Shown: one piece after another, positions 1 to 7,512 of the stretch
How the letters are laid out: every line of letters begins with the position of its first letter
Numbering within the stretch: the stretch's first letter is position 1
NCBI GenBank assembly: GCA_040880805.1
Contig: JBBDHW010000024.1
Location: 3,852 to 51,614 of the forward strand
Source: Acidimicrobiia bacterium
Lineage (GTDB): Bacteria > Actinomycetota > Acidimicrobiia > IMCC26256 > DASPTH01
Length of the DNA: 47,763 nucleotides
Direction of reading: 5' to 3'
The notes under the pieces: generated by a model
Databases searched by the model: none
The model's input: only the letters and a program-made list of their open reading frames with translations
What the model was told of the DNA's origin: nothing
Position numbers and translations under genes: made by a program

Positions 1-55
1 CGTTCTCCTACGACTCGCAGGCCGGGTTCAGCGTCGCTTCGAGCGATGCGGTGGT
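1..55 (+). repeat. Direct repeat inside the surface-protein gene, copy 1 (copy 2 at 325-379)
   Basis: Bases 1-55 are identical to bases 325-379, after which the copies diverge by synonymous changes. Both encode the same strand (FSYDSQAGFSVASSDAVV). Because copy 1 touches the window edge, the repeat unit may extend further left. The spacing of 324 bp equals 108 codons, so the duplication keeps frame. Confidence 0.9.
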
Positions 56-1694
56 GTGTACGTTCACGAACACGCGCCAGACGGGCACGATCAGGGTGAA
101 CAAGGTGTGGTCGGGTGGCGCGTCGGGTGAGCTGCCGACGGTGGATCTGAACATCGGGACGACGGGGTCGGGTCACCAGGTGAACCAGACGGGTGTGACC
201 GGGCTCGGCAACGGCACGACGGGCGCGCAGACGGTGGTGACCGGTTCTCCGTATTTCGTGTCGGAGTCGGCCCTGGCGGCGGGTTGGGCTGCGGGGTCGG
301 CGGTGTGCACGAAGAACGGCACCCCGTTCTCCTACGACTCGCAGGCCGGGTTCAGCGTCGCTTCGAGCGATGCGGTGGTCTGCACGTTCACCAATGCGAA
401 GCAGGGGTCGATCACGATCACCAAGGTGGCCGTTCCGCAGGACGCGCAGAACTTCACGTTCGCGACGACGAACCTCGGTGGGTCGTTCACCCTCGACGAC
501 GACACCGACAACGCGCTGTCCAACGTAAAGACGTTCCCGGGTCTCGCCCCAGGGACCACGTACACCGTCACCGAGAACCCGGTCACGGGGTGGAAGCTCA
601 CCGCGCTCGACTGCACCGGTCTCGGCCAGGGTGACTCCGCGACCTTGGCTACCGGTGTCACGTCGATCGCGCTCAAGCCCGGTCAGGACGTGAGCTGCAC
701 CTACACCAACACGTCGCCCGACCTGGGTGTCGAAAAGTCGGACGACCCCGACCCGGTGGTGGCCGGCAACCAGCTCACCTACACGGTGACGGTCACGAAC
801 CACGGACCGGCCGACGCCACGGGCGTGGTGGTCACCGACACGCTCGACCCGAACACCACGTTCGTGTCGACGTCGCTCGGCGCGGACTGCCAGCACGCGG
901 CGGGTGTGGTCACGTGCCAGATCGGGAACCTCGCAAGCGCTGCGTTCGTGAACTTCACGATCACGGTCACGGTGTTGCCGGGCGCGCCCGTCGGTACCGA
1001 CACCCTCGACAACCACGTGGAGGTGTCGGGGGACCAGCCCGACTGGAACCCGGACAACAACACCGATGACGAGCTCACATCGGTCATCAGCGTCGTCGAC
1101 CTCGCCGTCGTCAAGACCGCCGACGTGGCCTCGGTGATCCCGGGCCAGAGCTTCACCTACACGTTGAGTGTGCGGAACCTCGGCCCGTCGGACGCGCAGG
1201 TGGACGCGACGGTCATCGACGTGCTGCCGACCGACATCACATTCGTGTCGTTCCATCCGCTCGCAGCGGGTGTGAGCTGCAGCCCGCCCGTTGGCCAGCA
1301 GCTCACCTGCACGATCCTGAAGGGTCTGCTCGGGGCCGGCGATCCGCCGGTGCTCATTCGCATCAACGTCACGATGGCGGGGACGCCGTCGGGGCAGCCG
1401 GTCACGAACAAGACGGTCGTGACGAGTCCTGACGACGAGGCGCCGTGTGTCGTGACGCCCACGGACATCACGTGCAACCCGGCGAACACGAACAACTACT
1501 CCGAGGTGCAGACCCCGGTCGTCGTCTCGGAAGTGATCGTCACGCCGCCGCCGCCGCCGCCGGCGAAGGTGACAGCGCTCGCCTTCACGGGTACGAACTC
1601 GCTGTTGGGGGGTCTCGTCGGGTTCGTGGCGCTGCTGCTCGGTGTGCTCCTGGTGATGGTGACCCGCCGCGGGCGCCGCGGGCTCGCGTTGTAA
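1..1694 (+). CDS. DUF11-repeat surface protein with LAxTG sorting signal (5' partial)
   Basis: This is the 3' part of a secreted, wall-anchored protein; the frame is open from base 3, so the true start lies outside the window. About 563 residues are visible. They comprise two prealbumin/SpaA-like modules, each ending in a Cys-Thr-Phe/Tyr-Thr-Asn strand (to about residue 240), two DUF11-type repeats with the typical 'TYTVTVTN.GP' and 'TYTLSVRNLGP' strands, a proline run, then LAFTG (nt 1578-1592), a hydrophobic membrane segment and an Arg-rich tail. LAxTG is the motif used by class E sortases of actinobacteria, so covalent attachment to the cell wall is inferred. No sortase gene is in the window. 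The two halves of the first module are almost the same at DNA level, which suggests growth by internal duplication. Function is probably adhesion or an envelope layer; the substrate or partner is unknown. Confidence 0.85.
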   Translation, partial: FSYDSQAGFSVASSDAVVCTFTNTRQTGTIRVNKVWSGGASGELPTVDLNIGTTGSGHQVNQTGVTGLGNGTTGAQTVVTGSPYFVSESALAAGWAAGSAVCTKNGTPFSYDSQAGFSVASSDAVVCTFTNAKQGSITITKVAVPQDAQNFTFATTNLGGSFTLDDDTDNALSNVKTFPGLAPGTTYTVTENPVTGWKLTALDCTGLGQGDSATLATGVTSIALKPGQDVSCTYTNTSPDLGVEKSDDPDPVVAGNQLTYTVTVTNHGPADATGVVVTDTLDPNTTFVSTSLGADCQHAAGVVTCQIGNLASAAFVNFTITVTVLPGAPVGTDTLDNHVEVSGDQPDWNPDNNTDDELTSVISVVDLAVVKTADVASVIPGQSFTYTLSVRNLGPSDAQVDATVIDVLPTDITFVSFHPLAAGVSCSPPVGQQLTCTILKGLLGAGDPPVLIRINVTMAGTPSGQPVTNKTVVTSPDDEAPCVVTPTDITCNPANTNNYSEVQTPVVVSEVIVTPPPPPPAKVTALAFTGTNSLLGGLVGFVALLLGVLLVMVTRRGRRGLAL

Positions 1695-1710
1695 GTGGCC
1701 GTCAGGCCAC
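1695..1710. terminator. Hairpin between convergent genes
   Basis: A perfect 6-bp stem (GTGGCC/GGCCAC) with a 4-base loop sits exactly between the stop of the surface protein and the stop of the convergent gene, overlapping the latter's last codons. There is no T-tract. It could act as a weak bidirectional terminator. Confidence 0.35.
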
Positions 1711-1995
1711 GAGCAGCAGCGCGGCGAGCGCGGCGATGACCGCGGTGCCGGGCTCCACCAGGGGGTAGCGCGCCGAGATGCGGGTGCCGCACGTGCGGCA
1801 ACGCCCGCGCAACGCGAGCCACGACAACACGGGCACGAGCTCCACGGGGCGCAGCGGCGTCTCGCAGGCAGGACAGTGCGAGCCGGGCGTGATGATCGAC
1901 TCGTGCCGGGGCACGCGCCGGATCACGACGTTCAGGAACGACCCGAGCAGGGCGCCCGCCACGGCCGCGACGGCGACCACGATCGCGGTCTTCAC
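1702..1995 (-). CDS. Orphan prepilin-peptidase N-terminal (DiS_P_DiS) domain protein
   Basis: A 97-residue protein that matches only the N-terminal domain of type IV prepilin peptidases (PilD/A24 family). It has an N-terminal membrane helix, then the 'GSFLNVVI.R.P' motif, two CxxC pairs (CPAC and CRTC) that in the family form the cytoplasmic zinc site, a 'P.LSWL.LRGRC..C' core and 'YPLVE' before a second helix. The two aspartates of the A24 protease domain are absent because the protein stops after about 97 residues, against 230-290 for a complete enzyme. It may be a stand-alone module or a truncation; no pilin genes are nearby. It ends 14 bp from the next minus-strand gene's stop side and could be the last gene of a small operon with 2009-3101. 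Confidence 0.75.
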   Translation of the reverse strand: MKTAIVVAVAAVAGALLGSFLNVVIRRVPRHESIITPGSHCPACETPLRPVELVPVLSWLALRGRCRTCGTRISARYPLVEPGTAVIAALAALLLVA

Positions 1996-2008
1996 CGCGG
2001 CGGGCGCG

Positions 2009-2422
2009 TCACACCGGTCCTTCGCGAGTTTCCTCGGCCCAGAACTGGACGGTGCGGCGGAGCTCGCCGTCGACGTAGATGTGCAGCTCGTACGCGCCGG
2101 GCTTCGGGAGCACCGCCCCGTGCATGTCGATGGCCAGCGGCACCTGGATGTGCTCTCCGGCGTAGGTTCCCGTGGAATCGTTTACCTGGATATCGGCAGC
2201 GACGCGCCCGACCTCCTCGCCATCCTCACCGATGATGACGAGCGCGAACCCGTGGCTGCGCTCGGCCTCGATCCGCTCGAGCTCGAGTACGAGCGCGAAT
2301 CCCACCCCAAGTTGCGCGGGGTACGACGCTCGGCGGATGCGCGTGATCCCGCCCGAGAGCACGAACAGCAGACCGTCGCGCACTTGCACGTGGTCGCACA
2401 GCAGCGACGTGGTGATCTCCAC
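2009..2422 (-). CDS. DUF6941 family protein
   Basis: A 137-residue beta-rich cytosolic protein resembling the DUF6941 family: an opening 'TTSLLCDHVQVRDGLLFVL', a central 'FALVLELERIE' strand and a closing 'PGAYELHIYVDGE'. The function of the family is not known to me. I chose the GTG at 2422 because a clear GGAGG-type ribosome site lies just upstream and because the preceding gene's stop is only 5 bases away; a longer frame upstream to 2482 overlaps that gene without a ribosome site. It is translationally linked to the upstream gene. Confidence 0.7.
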   Translation of the reverse strand: MEITTSLLCDHVQVRDGLLFVLSGGITRIRRASYPAQLGVGFALVLELERIEAERSHGFALVIIGEDGEEVGRVAADIQVNDSTGTYAGEHIQVPLAIDMHGAVLPKPGAYELHIYVDGELRRTVQFWAEETREGPV

Positions 2423-2426
2423 CTCC

Positions 2427-3101
2427 CTACCTCCGAACTCGCCAACGGCGGCGCGGGTGAGTGCCCGCGACTGCACCGGCAACGCGGTCGAGCACCTGGG
2501 TCGAAGACGACGCGACGCGCGGCTGCACCGCCGTCATCCGTACCGCGACCGTGTCGACGAGCGAGTCGTCGAACGCGAGGCGGGGCCGCCGGGACGTGAT
2601 CGCGTGCAGACGACGAGCCACGATCACGGCGTCGCGGTACGAGAAGGGGTCGAGGCGAGTCGCGACGCCCTCGAGGTGCGTGCGCCAGCGGTCGCGCTCG
2701 TCGGCAGGCGCGAGACGCACGACGTCGTCGTCGGGTGAGGCGATGTTCCTGTACACGGTGGTCACGCCGCGCGCGATCGTGGGGTCGTCGAGCAACGCGC
2801 CGTCGAGGAGTAGCTCAGGGCCGACGTGCGCGCACGCGCGCGCAGCACCGTCGGGCAGGCCGTCGTCCAGCAGACAACTGCGCAGCTCGGCTTCGAGCTC
2901 GAGGAACCACCGTTCGGAGTGGAAGACTTGGTCGGTCGCGTGGTGCAGCGCGATGCCGCCGCCGAGAGCGCCTTCTGCCGGCCCCAAGCGCGTCCTCCCC
3001 ATCGCCGCGAAATCGGGCAGCGCAGTGCCCACGAGGAAGGCAGGGTCGTCGCTGCTGGCACGGGCGCGAAGTCCGGCGGCGATGTGACCGACGAAGTTCA
3101 C
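2427..3101 (-). CDS. Conserved hypothetical protein, ACP-phosphodiesterase-like
   Basis: A 224-residue protein starting at GTG. The opening 'MNFVGHI', a 'GTALPDF' stretch near residue 25-31, 'GIALHHATDQVFHS' near residue 50 and a later His-containing 'AHVGPELLLDG' resemble the layout of the AcpH-type acyl-carrier-protein phosphodiesterase family, in which conserved His and Asp residues bind metal. The similarity is by eye and weak, so the activity is unproven. The C-terminal 25 residues are Arg-rich. It is the first gene of a probable three-gene minus-strand unit ending at 1702. The 91 bp upstream are shared with the divergent response regulator. Confidence 0.55.
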   Translation of the reverse strand: MNFVGHIAAGLRARASSDDPAFLVGTALPDFAAMGRTRLGPAEGALGGGIALHHATDQVFHSERWFLELEAELRSCLLDDGLPDGAARACAHVGPELLLDGALLDDPTIARGVTTVYRNIASPDDDVVRLAPADERDRWRTHLEGVATRLDPFSYRDAVIVARRLHAITSRRPRLAFDDSLVDTVAVRMTAVQPRVASSSTQVLDRVAGAVAGTHPRRRWRVRR

Positions 3102-3147
3102 GCATACATCTTGCCCTGCCCGGTCACAACGTGACGGCGCGGTCGGA

Positions 3148-3178
3148 GTGACGGCCAGGCGGCACAGCCTCCTAAATT
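3148..3178 (+). promoter_or_regulatory. Possible promoter of the response-regulator gene
   Basis: TAAATT at 3173-3178 fits the actinobacterial TANNNT -10 element and is conspicuous in this GC-rich DNA. GTGACG at 3148-3153 is a weak -35 candidate, 19 bases away. The predicted start site would leave a 5' leader of only about 8 bases before the ATG at 3193. Confidence 0.35.
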
Positions 3179-3192
3179 AAGCTCCGTCTGCG

Positions 3193-3852
3193 ATGACATC
3201 ACCAGAGGGCGGCCTGCGAGTGGTGATTGCAGGTAAGCACGCGCCCACTCGCGAGCTATTCCGTGAAGCGCTCGAGCGGTCTGGCATTCATGTATGCGGC
3301 GAGGCGCGGAATGCCGCCGGTGCGGTGCGGGAGGTGACAGAACAACGACCCGACATCGTGCTTCTCGACCCCGCCCTCCCCGGTGACGGTATCCGGGCGA
3401 CCATCGAGATCACGGAGCTCGTGCCCGCCACACCGGTAGTCATGTACGGGGACTTCGAGGACGACGTCACCCTCTTCGAGGCGCTCGACGCGGGGGCGTG
3501 CGGCTACCTGCTGAAGGACATCGACCTCGAGCGGCTTCCCGCCGTGCTCAAGGGCGTCCTGAGGGGGGAGTCGGCGCTCCCGCGGACCCTCGTGGCGCGG
3601 GTCGTCGAGGAGTTCAACGCGCGGGGTCGGGCGCTGGATCTGCTGGTGGGCAGGGACTCTGCTGATCGCCTCACGAACCGCGAGTGGGAAGTGCTCGAGT
3701 TGATGCGCAAGGACTACTCGACGGCCCAGATCGCGGACGCGCTGTTCGTGTCACCCGCCACCGTCCGCACCCACGTGTCGGCCATCATGCGCAAGCTCCA
3801 TGTCGCCGACCGCGCCGCCGCGGTCCGGTTGATCGAACAACGCTCGTCCTGA
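3193..3852 (+). CDS. LuxR/NarL-type response regulator with atypical receiver domain
   Basis: A 219-residue transcription factor with an N-terminal receiver domain (about residues 8-125) and a C-terminal GerE/LuxR helix-turn-helix (about 153-215, 'LTNREWEVLELM' then 'SPATVRTHVSAIMRKL'). The phosphoacceptor Asp59 and the conserved Lys108 of the receiver are present. However, the metal-binding acidic pair that normally follows the first strand is Gly14-Lys15, and the usual Thr/Ser after strand 4 is replaced in 'MYGDFED'. It may therefore work without normal phosphorylation. No histidine kinase gene is adjacent, so it is an orphan regulator here. Its last about 100 bases overlap the 3' end of the convergent PAP2 gene. 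Confidence 0.85.
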   Translation: MTSPEGGLRVVIAGKHAPTRELFREALERSGIHVCGEARNAAGAVREVTEQRPDIVLLDPALPGDGIRATIEITELVPATPVVMYGDFEDDVTLFEALDAGACGYLLKDIDLERLPAVLKGVLRGESALPRTLVARVVEEFNARGRALDLLVGRDSADRLTNREWEVLELMRKDYSTAQIADALFVSPATVRTHVSAIMRKLHVADRAAAVRLIEQRSS

Positions 3853-4503
3853 GACGGCGACGCACAGCGCGCACCAACCCCAGCCGAGCGCGAGCCCTCC
3901 GACCACGTCGCTCAGCCAATGGACGCCGAGCAGCACGCGTGACGCGGCGACGGCGACGCCGAGCGCGAACGCAACGCCGAGCAGGGTCGCCCGTGTGCGT
4001 CGAGTGAGCCCGATCCCGAGGACGAGCGCGATCGCGGTGTAGACGGCGGCAGTGCCCGCGGTGTGGCCGCTCGGGAACGCGGCGCCGAGCGCGGCGGCAC
4101 CGGCCGTCACCGTGGGACGCGCCCGGTCGACGAGGTCTTTCACCTCGCGGGTGAGCAGCCACTCACCGGCCCCGATCGCGACGATGAAGGTCGCGAGCCG
4201 CACGCTCGGCATCCGCACGAGCTGGATCACACCCACCACGACGAGGGCGATCACCACCACCTCGGTGGAGCCGAGGCGGGTGACGGTGCGGAGCAGCGAT
4301 CGACCGACGTCGTCTGCGTGCTCGATGCCCCATGCCGCGATGTCGTGGTCGAGGTCGACGAGTGCGTTGTGGGTGGTCACGAGCCAGGCGAGCACCGCCA
4401 CGATCAGCGTGCCCGCGGCCGCGCACGCGAGCGCCCAGGCCGTCGCCGTCTGCGCCCCCGAGGGCCACCGCTGGAACGCGAACGCGGCGAACACGCCGAG
4501 CAC
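3751..4503 (-). CDS. PAP2-family membrane phosphatase (start uncertain)
   Basis: An integral membrane phosphatase of the PAP2 superfamily (phosphatidic acid, PGP or undecaprenyl pyrophosphate phosphatases). All three signature motifs are intact: K-x6-RP ('KDLVDRARP'), PSGH, and SR-x5-H-x3-D ('SRVLLGVHWLSD'). Five or six hydrophobic helices surround them. The start is a problem: hydrophobic coding sequence continues upstream of the GTG at 4503 to about 4560 ('IVLLALFGPPVVLG'), but no ATG, GTG or TTG occurs there in frame. A well-placed ribosome site plus ATG at 4573 lies in another frame, so a small indel or sequencing error near 4555-4573 is possible. The 3' end overlaps the regulator gene on the other strand. 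The substrate cannot be told from sequence. Confidence 0.75.
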   Translation of the reverse strand: MLGVFAAFAFQRWPSGAQTATAWALACAAAGTLIVAVLAWLVTTHNALVDLDHDIAAWGIEHADDVGRSLLRTVTRLGSTEVVVIALVVVGVIQLVRMPSVRLATFIVAIGAGEWLLTREVKDLVDRARPTVTAGAAALGAAFPSGHTAGTAAVYTAIALVLGIGLTRRTRATLLGVAFALGVAVAASRVLLGVHWLSDVVGGLALGWGWCALCVAVSGRALFDQPDRGGAVGDMELAHDGRHVGADGGG

Positions 4504-4614
4504 GACTGGGGGACCGAAGAGCGCAAGAAGAACGATCCTCCATCTTGGCCGCGACCGCGAGCGCCGACTCCATCGGTACGCTCCCTCGACGCAAGGATCG
4601 GGGAGGGGCTGCGG

Positions 4615-6912
4615 GTGCGGGTGCGGCTGGTAGTGGCGGCGGTCTTGGCGCTCGGTGCCGGGCTCACGGGCGCGGCCGGGGCGGCGGCGGGGGCGGCCGA
4701 GGCTCGGGAGTCTCGGGCGCACGTCGACCGGGTGCTGATCGTCTCGCTGCCACGGGTGTCGTGGAGCGACGTGGCGGATCGCGACGACGTCCCCCACCTG
4801 AAGCGTCTCCTCGACGGCTCGGCGGTCGCCGACCTGTCGGTGCGGGCACCGAGCATCCGGCCCGACCTCGCGGGCGGCTACGCGACGCTGAGCGCGGGCG
4901 ACAAGGCCGTCGGATCCGGCACGGCCGACGACGGAGCCGCGTTCGTGGTGGACGAGCATGTGGGCGCAGGCACCGCGCGGCAGGCTTTCCTGCGACGTAC
5001 CGGCACCGACGCGTCGCGGGGGCTGGTGCATCTCGGGCTCCCGCAGATCGTCGACGCCAACGAGGCGACCGACTTCGAGGCGGAGGTGGGCGCGCTCGGC
5101 GACGCGCTCGATGCCGCGGGCTACGCACGCGCGGTGATCGCGAACGGCGACGGTGTGGAGTTGCCGTCGCCGGCACCCGAGAGCGACGACCCCGCCGACG
5201 ACGCCTCGCGCCGCTTTCGCCGCGAGGCGGTCACCGCGCTCATGACGTCGGACGGGAAGGTGCCCGCGGGGCAGGTGAGCAAGGACCTCCTCGAGGACGA
5301 CCCCAACGCCGCGTTCGGCGTGCGTCTCGACGTCGACCTCGTGATCGACGCGTTCGATGCGGTGTGGACACCGAAATCAGTGGTGCTCGTGGAGGCGTCC
5401 GACCTCGTGCGCGCCGACGCGTACCGAGACCTCGTGTCGTCGGATCAGCGCGCCGCGGTGCTCGGCCGCGCGCTCCGCGCGTCGGACGCGCTCGTCGGCG
5501 CGTTGATGGAACGCGTCGACCCGGCGCGCGACGCGGTCGTGCTCGTGGGGCCGGCGGCGCCGTCCGGTGGGAGCGTGCTCACGATCGCCGCGGTGCGCGC
5601 ACCGGGCTTGGAGCCGGGCCTGCTGCGCTCGGGCACCACCCAGCGGACCGGGTACGTGCAGCTCATGGACATGGGCCCGACGGTGCTCGACCTGCTCGGC
5701 GTGCCTCGCCCCGACTCGATGCGCGGGCGGCCGGTCGAGGTGGGCGACGGCGGGGGCAGCGCCGCCGACCGGCGCGACTTCCTGGTGGACGGCAACGAGG
5801 CGTCGACGTTCCGCGTGCGCATCGTGAACCCGGTTCCGAACGTGTTCATCGGCTTGGCGGCGGCGCTCGCCGTCGCGACCGTGCTCGCACTGTGGCGGCC
5901 GGGCCTGCGACGGTTGCGTGTCGTGTTGCCGGTCTGCGCGTGCGTCGTGCTCGCGTACTTGCCCGCGGTGTACCTCGCCCGGCTCTTCCCGTTCCACGAC
6001 GTCGGCGCTGCCGCGTACTGGTTGTTCCTGCTGGTCGGGTCGATCGCGCTCGGCGTGTCGTACCGTGCGGTCGCGCGCGGACGCGACCTCGACTCGGTCA
6101 TGATCGGGCTCGGCGTGCTCGTCGCCGTGCTCGTGATCGACGTGGTGCTCGGCAACCCGCTCCAGTTCAACAGCGCGCTCGGCTTCTCGCCGTCGGTGGC
6201 GGGCCGCTTCATCGGGTTCGGCAACGCCGCGTATGCGGCGCTCGCATCCGCCGCGATCCTGCTCGCGGGCCTGCTCGCGCACCGCATCGGTGGACGGCGC
6301 GGCGCGTGGTGGGGTGTGGGTGTGATGGCGGTCGCGCTGGCTGCCGACGGTGCGCCCATGTGGGGAGCCGACGTGGGCGGCGTGCTGTCGATGGTGCCCG
6401 CGTACGGCATCACCGCGGCCCTGCTTCTTGGTATCCGGGTGCGGGTCCGTACGGTGGTCGCGTTCGTGAGCGCGGCGCTGGTCGCGCTGGCGGCCGTGAC
6501 GGTCGTCGACCTGCAGAAGGTGTCCGGCCGCCGGCGCCATCTCGGGCGTCTGATCGAGCAGATCCAGGACGAGGGGTTCTCCGCGTTCACCGACGTCGTG
6601 CAGCGCAAGATCAGCCACAACCTCGACTCGCTCTCCACGTCGAGCTTCCGGTACCTGGTGGTGGTGGGGGTCGCGTTCGTCGCGTACCTGCTCTGGTGGC
6701 CGCCGCGGCAGTTGGTGCGGTTGTTGGAGCGCGTCCCCGAGCTCCGTGCCGCGCTGATCGGGTTCGGTGTGCTCGCGGTGCTCGGCTACGGCCTCAACGA
6801 CGCGGGTGTGACCGTGCCGGGGTTGATGCTGGGCGTGCTGATCTGCACGCTCGTACCGTTGCTCGTGCCGAGGCTCGTGCCGAGCGCGGCTGAGGAGTTG
6901 GTGCGGTCATGA
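4615..6912 (+). CDS. Alkaline-phosphatase-superfamily-like polytopic membrane protein
   Basis: A 765-residue protein beginning with a signal peptide (Arg start, then a Val/Leu/Ala-rich core and an Ala-rich cleavage region). It continues with an extracytoplasmic domain (about 40-390) of the alkaline-phosphatase/sulfatase fold type, recognisable from the opening 'VLIVSLPRVSW' and the closing 'DMGPTVLDLLGVPRPDSMRGR'. About nine transmembrane helices follow (about 400-765), including a 'GFGNAAYAALASA' helix. I do not see the full metal-binding Asp/His set, so catalysis is doubtful. The GTG at 4615 is chosen because GGAGGGG lies 6 bases upstream; the next GTG at 4621 is an alternative. It overlaps the next gene by ATGA. 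A cell-envelope role is likely; the substrate is unknown. Confidence 0.65.
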   Translation: MRVRLVVAAVLALGAGLTGAAGAAAGAAEARESRAHVDRVLIVSLPRVSWSDVADRDDVPHLKRLLDGSAVADLSVRAPSIRPDLAGGYATLSAGDKAVGSGTADDGAAFVVDEHVGAGTARQAFLRRTGTDASRGLVHLGLPQIVDANEATDFEAEVGALGDALDAAGYARAVIANGDGVELPSPAPESDDPADDASRRFRREAVTALMTSDGKVPAGQVSKDLLEDDPNAAFGVRLDVDLVIDAFDAVWTPKSVVLVEASDLVRADAYRDLVSSDQRAAVLGRALRASDALVGALMERVDPARDAVVLVGPAAPSGGSVLTIAAVRAPGLEPGLLRSGTTQRTGYVQLMDMGPTVLDLLGVPRPDSMRGRPVEVGDGGGSAADRRDFLVDGNEASTFRVRIVNPVPNVFIGLAAALAVATVLALWRPGLRRLRVVLPVCACVVLAYLPAVYLARLFPFHDVGAAAYWLFLLVGSIALGVSYRAVARGRDLDSVMIGLGVLVAVLVIDVVLGNPLQFNSALGFSPSVAGRFIGFGNAAYAALASAAILLAGLLAHRIGGRRGAWWGVGVMAVALAADGAPMWGADVGGVLSMVPAYGITAALLLGIRVRVRTVVAFVSAALVALAAVTVVDLQKVSGRRRHLGRLIEQIQDEGFSAFTDVVQRKISHNLDSLSTSSFRYLVVVGVAFVAYLLWWPPRQLVRLLERVPELRAALIGFGVLAVLGYGLNDAGVTVPGLMLGVLICTLVPLLVPRLVPSAAEELVRS

Positions 6913-7316
6913 GCTGGACGTGCCCCCAGTGCGATCGCAGGTTCGGACGCACGAACCAGTCCCACGTGTGCCTGCCCGTGGCCGCGGTCGACGACTACTT
7001 CGCGGCGCGACCGGCGTACGAGCGCGAGATCTACGACGCGGTGGTCGGGCACCTCCAGACCGTGGGCACCGTCGACGTGGAGGCCGCGACCGTCGGGATC
7101 CTCGTGAAGCGGCGGCGCACGTTCGTGGAGTTGCGCCCGAAGCAGAAGTGGGTGGAGCTGTCGATCATGCTCACCCGACCGATCGACGACCCGCGGGTGT
7201 CTCGCCGGATCGTGGTGTCTCGCGGCCGCTTCGCCTACTTCTTCCGCCTGCGGAGCGCCACCGATGTCGACGACGATCTGCGCGAGCTCCTCACCGAGTC
7301 GTGCCTCGCGTTCTAA
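6909..7316 (+). CDS. DUF5655 domain protein with zinc-ribbon-like N-terminus
   Basis: A 135-residue protein, translationally coupled to the preceding gene by an ATGA overlap. The N-terminus has a CPQC pair and a later Cys ('SHVC') that could form a small zinc-binding knuckle. The rest matches the DUF5655 pattern: 'AAR.AYEREIYDAVVGHL', 'VGILVKRRRTFVELRPKQKWVELS', and a Leu-rich end. DUF5655 is often found attached to other modules and may bind nucleic acid or transport substrate, but no function is established to my knowledge. Its pairing with the membrane protein is not explained. Confidence 0.7.
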   Translation: MSWTCPQCDRRFGRTNQSHVCLPVAAVDDYFAARPAYEREIYDAVVGHLQTVGTVDVEAATVGILVKRRRTFVELRPKQKWVELSIMLTRPIDDPRVSRRIVVSRGRFAYFFRLRSATDVDDDLRELLTESCLAF

Positions 7317-7330
7317 GCCTTCCCCTTCCC

Positions 7331-7379
7331 GTTTTGGCGTTACGAGGTCGTCAGATGCGCGACCTGGCAACGCCAAAAC
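7331..7379. repeat. Long inverted repeat downstream of the DUF5655 gene
   Basis: Two 20-base arms (7331-7350 and 7360-7379) pair with 3 mismatches around a 9-base loop. The outer 11 bases of each arm (GTTTTGGCGTT and AACGCCAAAAC) pair perfectly. It lies 15 bases after a stop codon and could be a transcription terminator, although there is no classical T-tract after it. Its inner part shares the core AGGTCGT-AGA-GCGC with another hairpin at 43365-43411. The rest of the 7317-7512 gap shows no supported gene. Confidence 0.8.
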
Positions 7380-7512
7380 AGTCGACGCCGCCGGGACGAC
7401 CACGTCGCCTTCGTCGCCCGCCGCTCTCGCTCCGCTCCAGCGCCGACGAGGTGGCCTGGGTGGAGGCGTTCGTGCGGTTGCGCGATCGCGCCGGGTCGTA
7501 GAGCATGTGCGT

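Noticed and set aside
1545-1563. GCC/CCG-type run as a simple-sequence phase-variation site
   Set aside because: It encodes a proline run (codons CCG), and trinucleotide changes would not break the frame.
4163-4594. Frame starting with a good ribosome site and ATG at 4573
   Set aside because: Its product becomes Arg-rich and featureless after about 20 residues while the overlapping PAP2 frame has all family motifs. It was kept only as evidence of a possible start-site lesion.
5377-6618. Two long minus-strand frames opposite the membrane protein gene
   Set aside because: Composition is His/Arg/Asp-rich with no fold; they mirror the third-position GC bias of the plus-strand gene.
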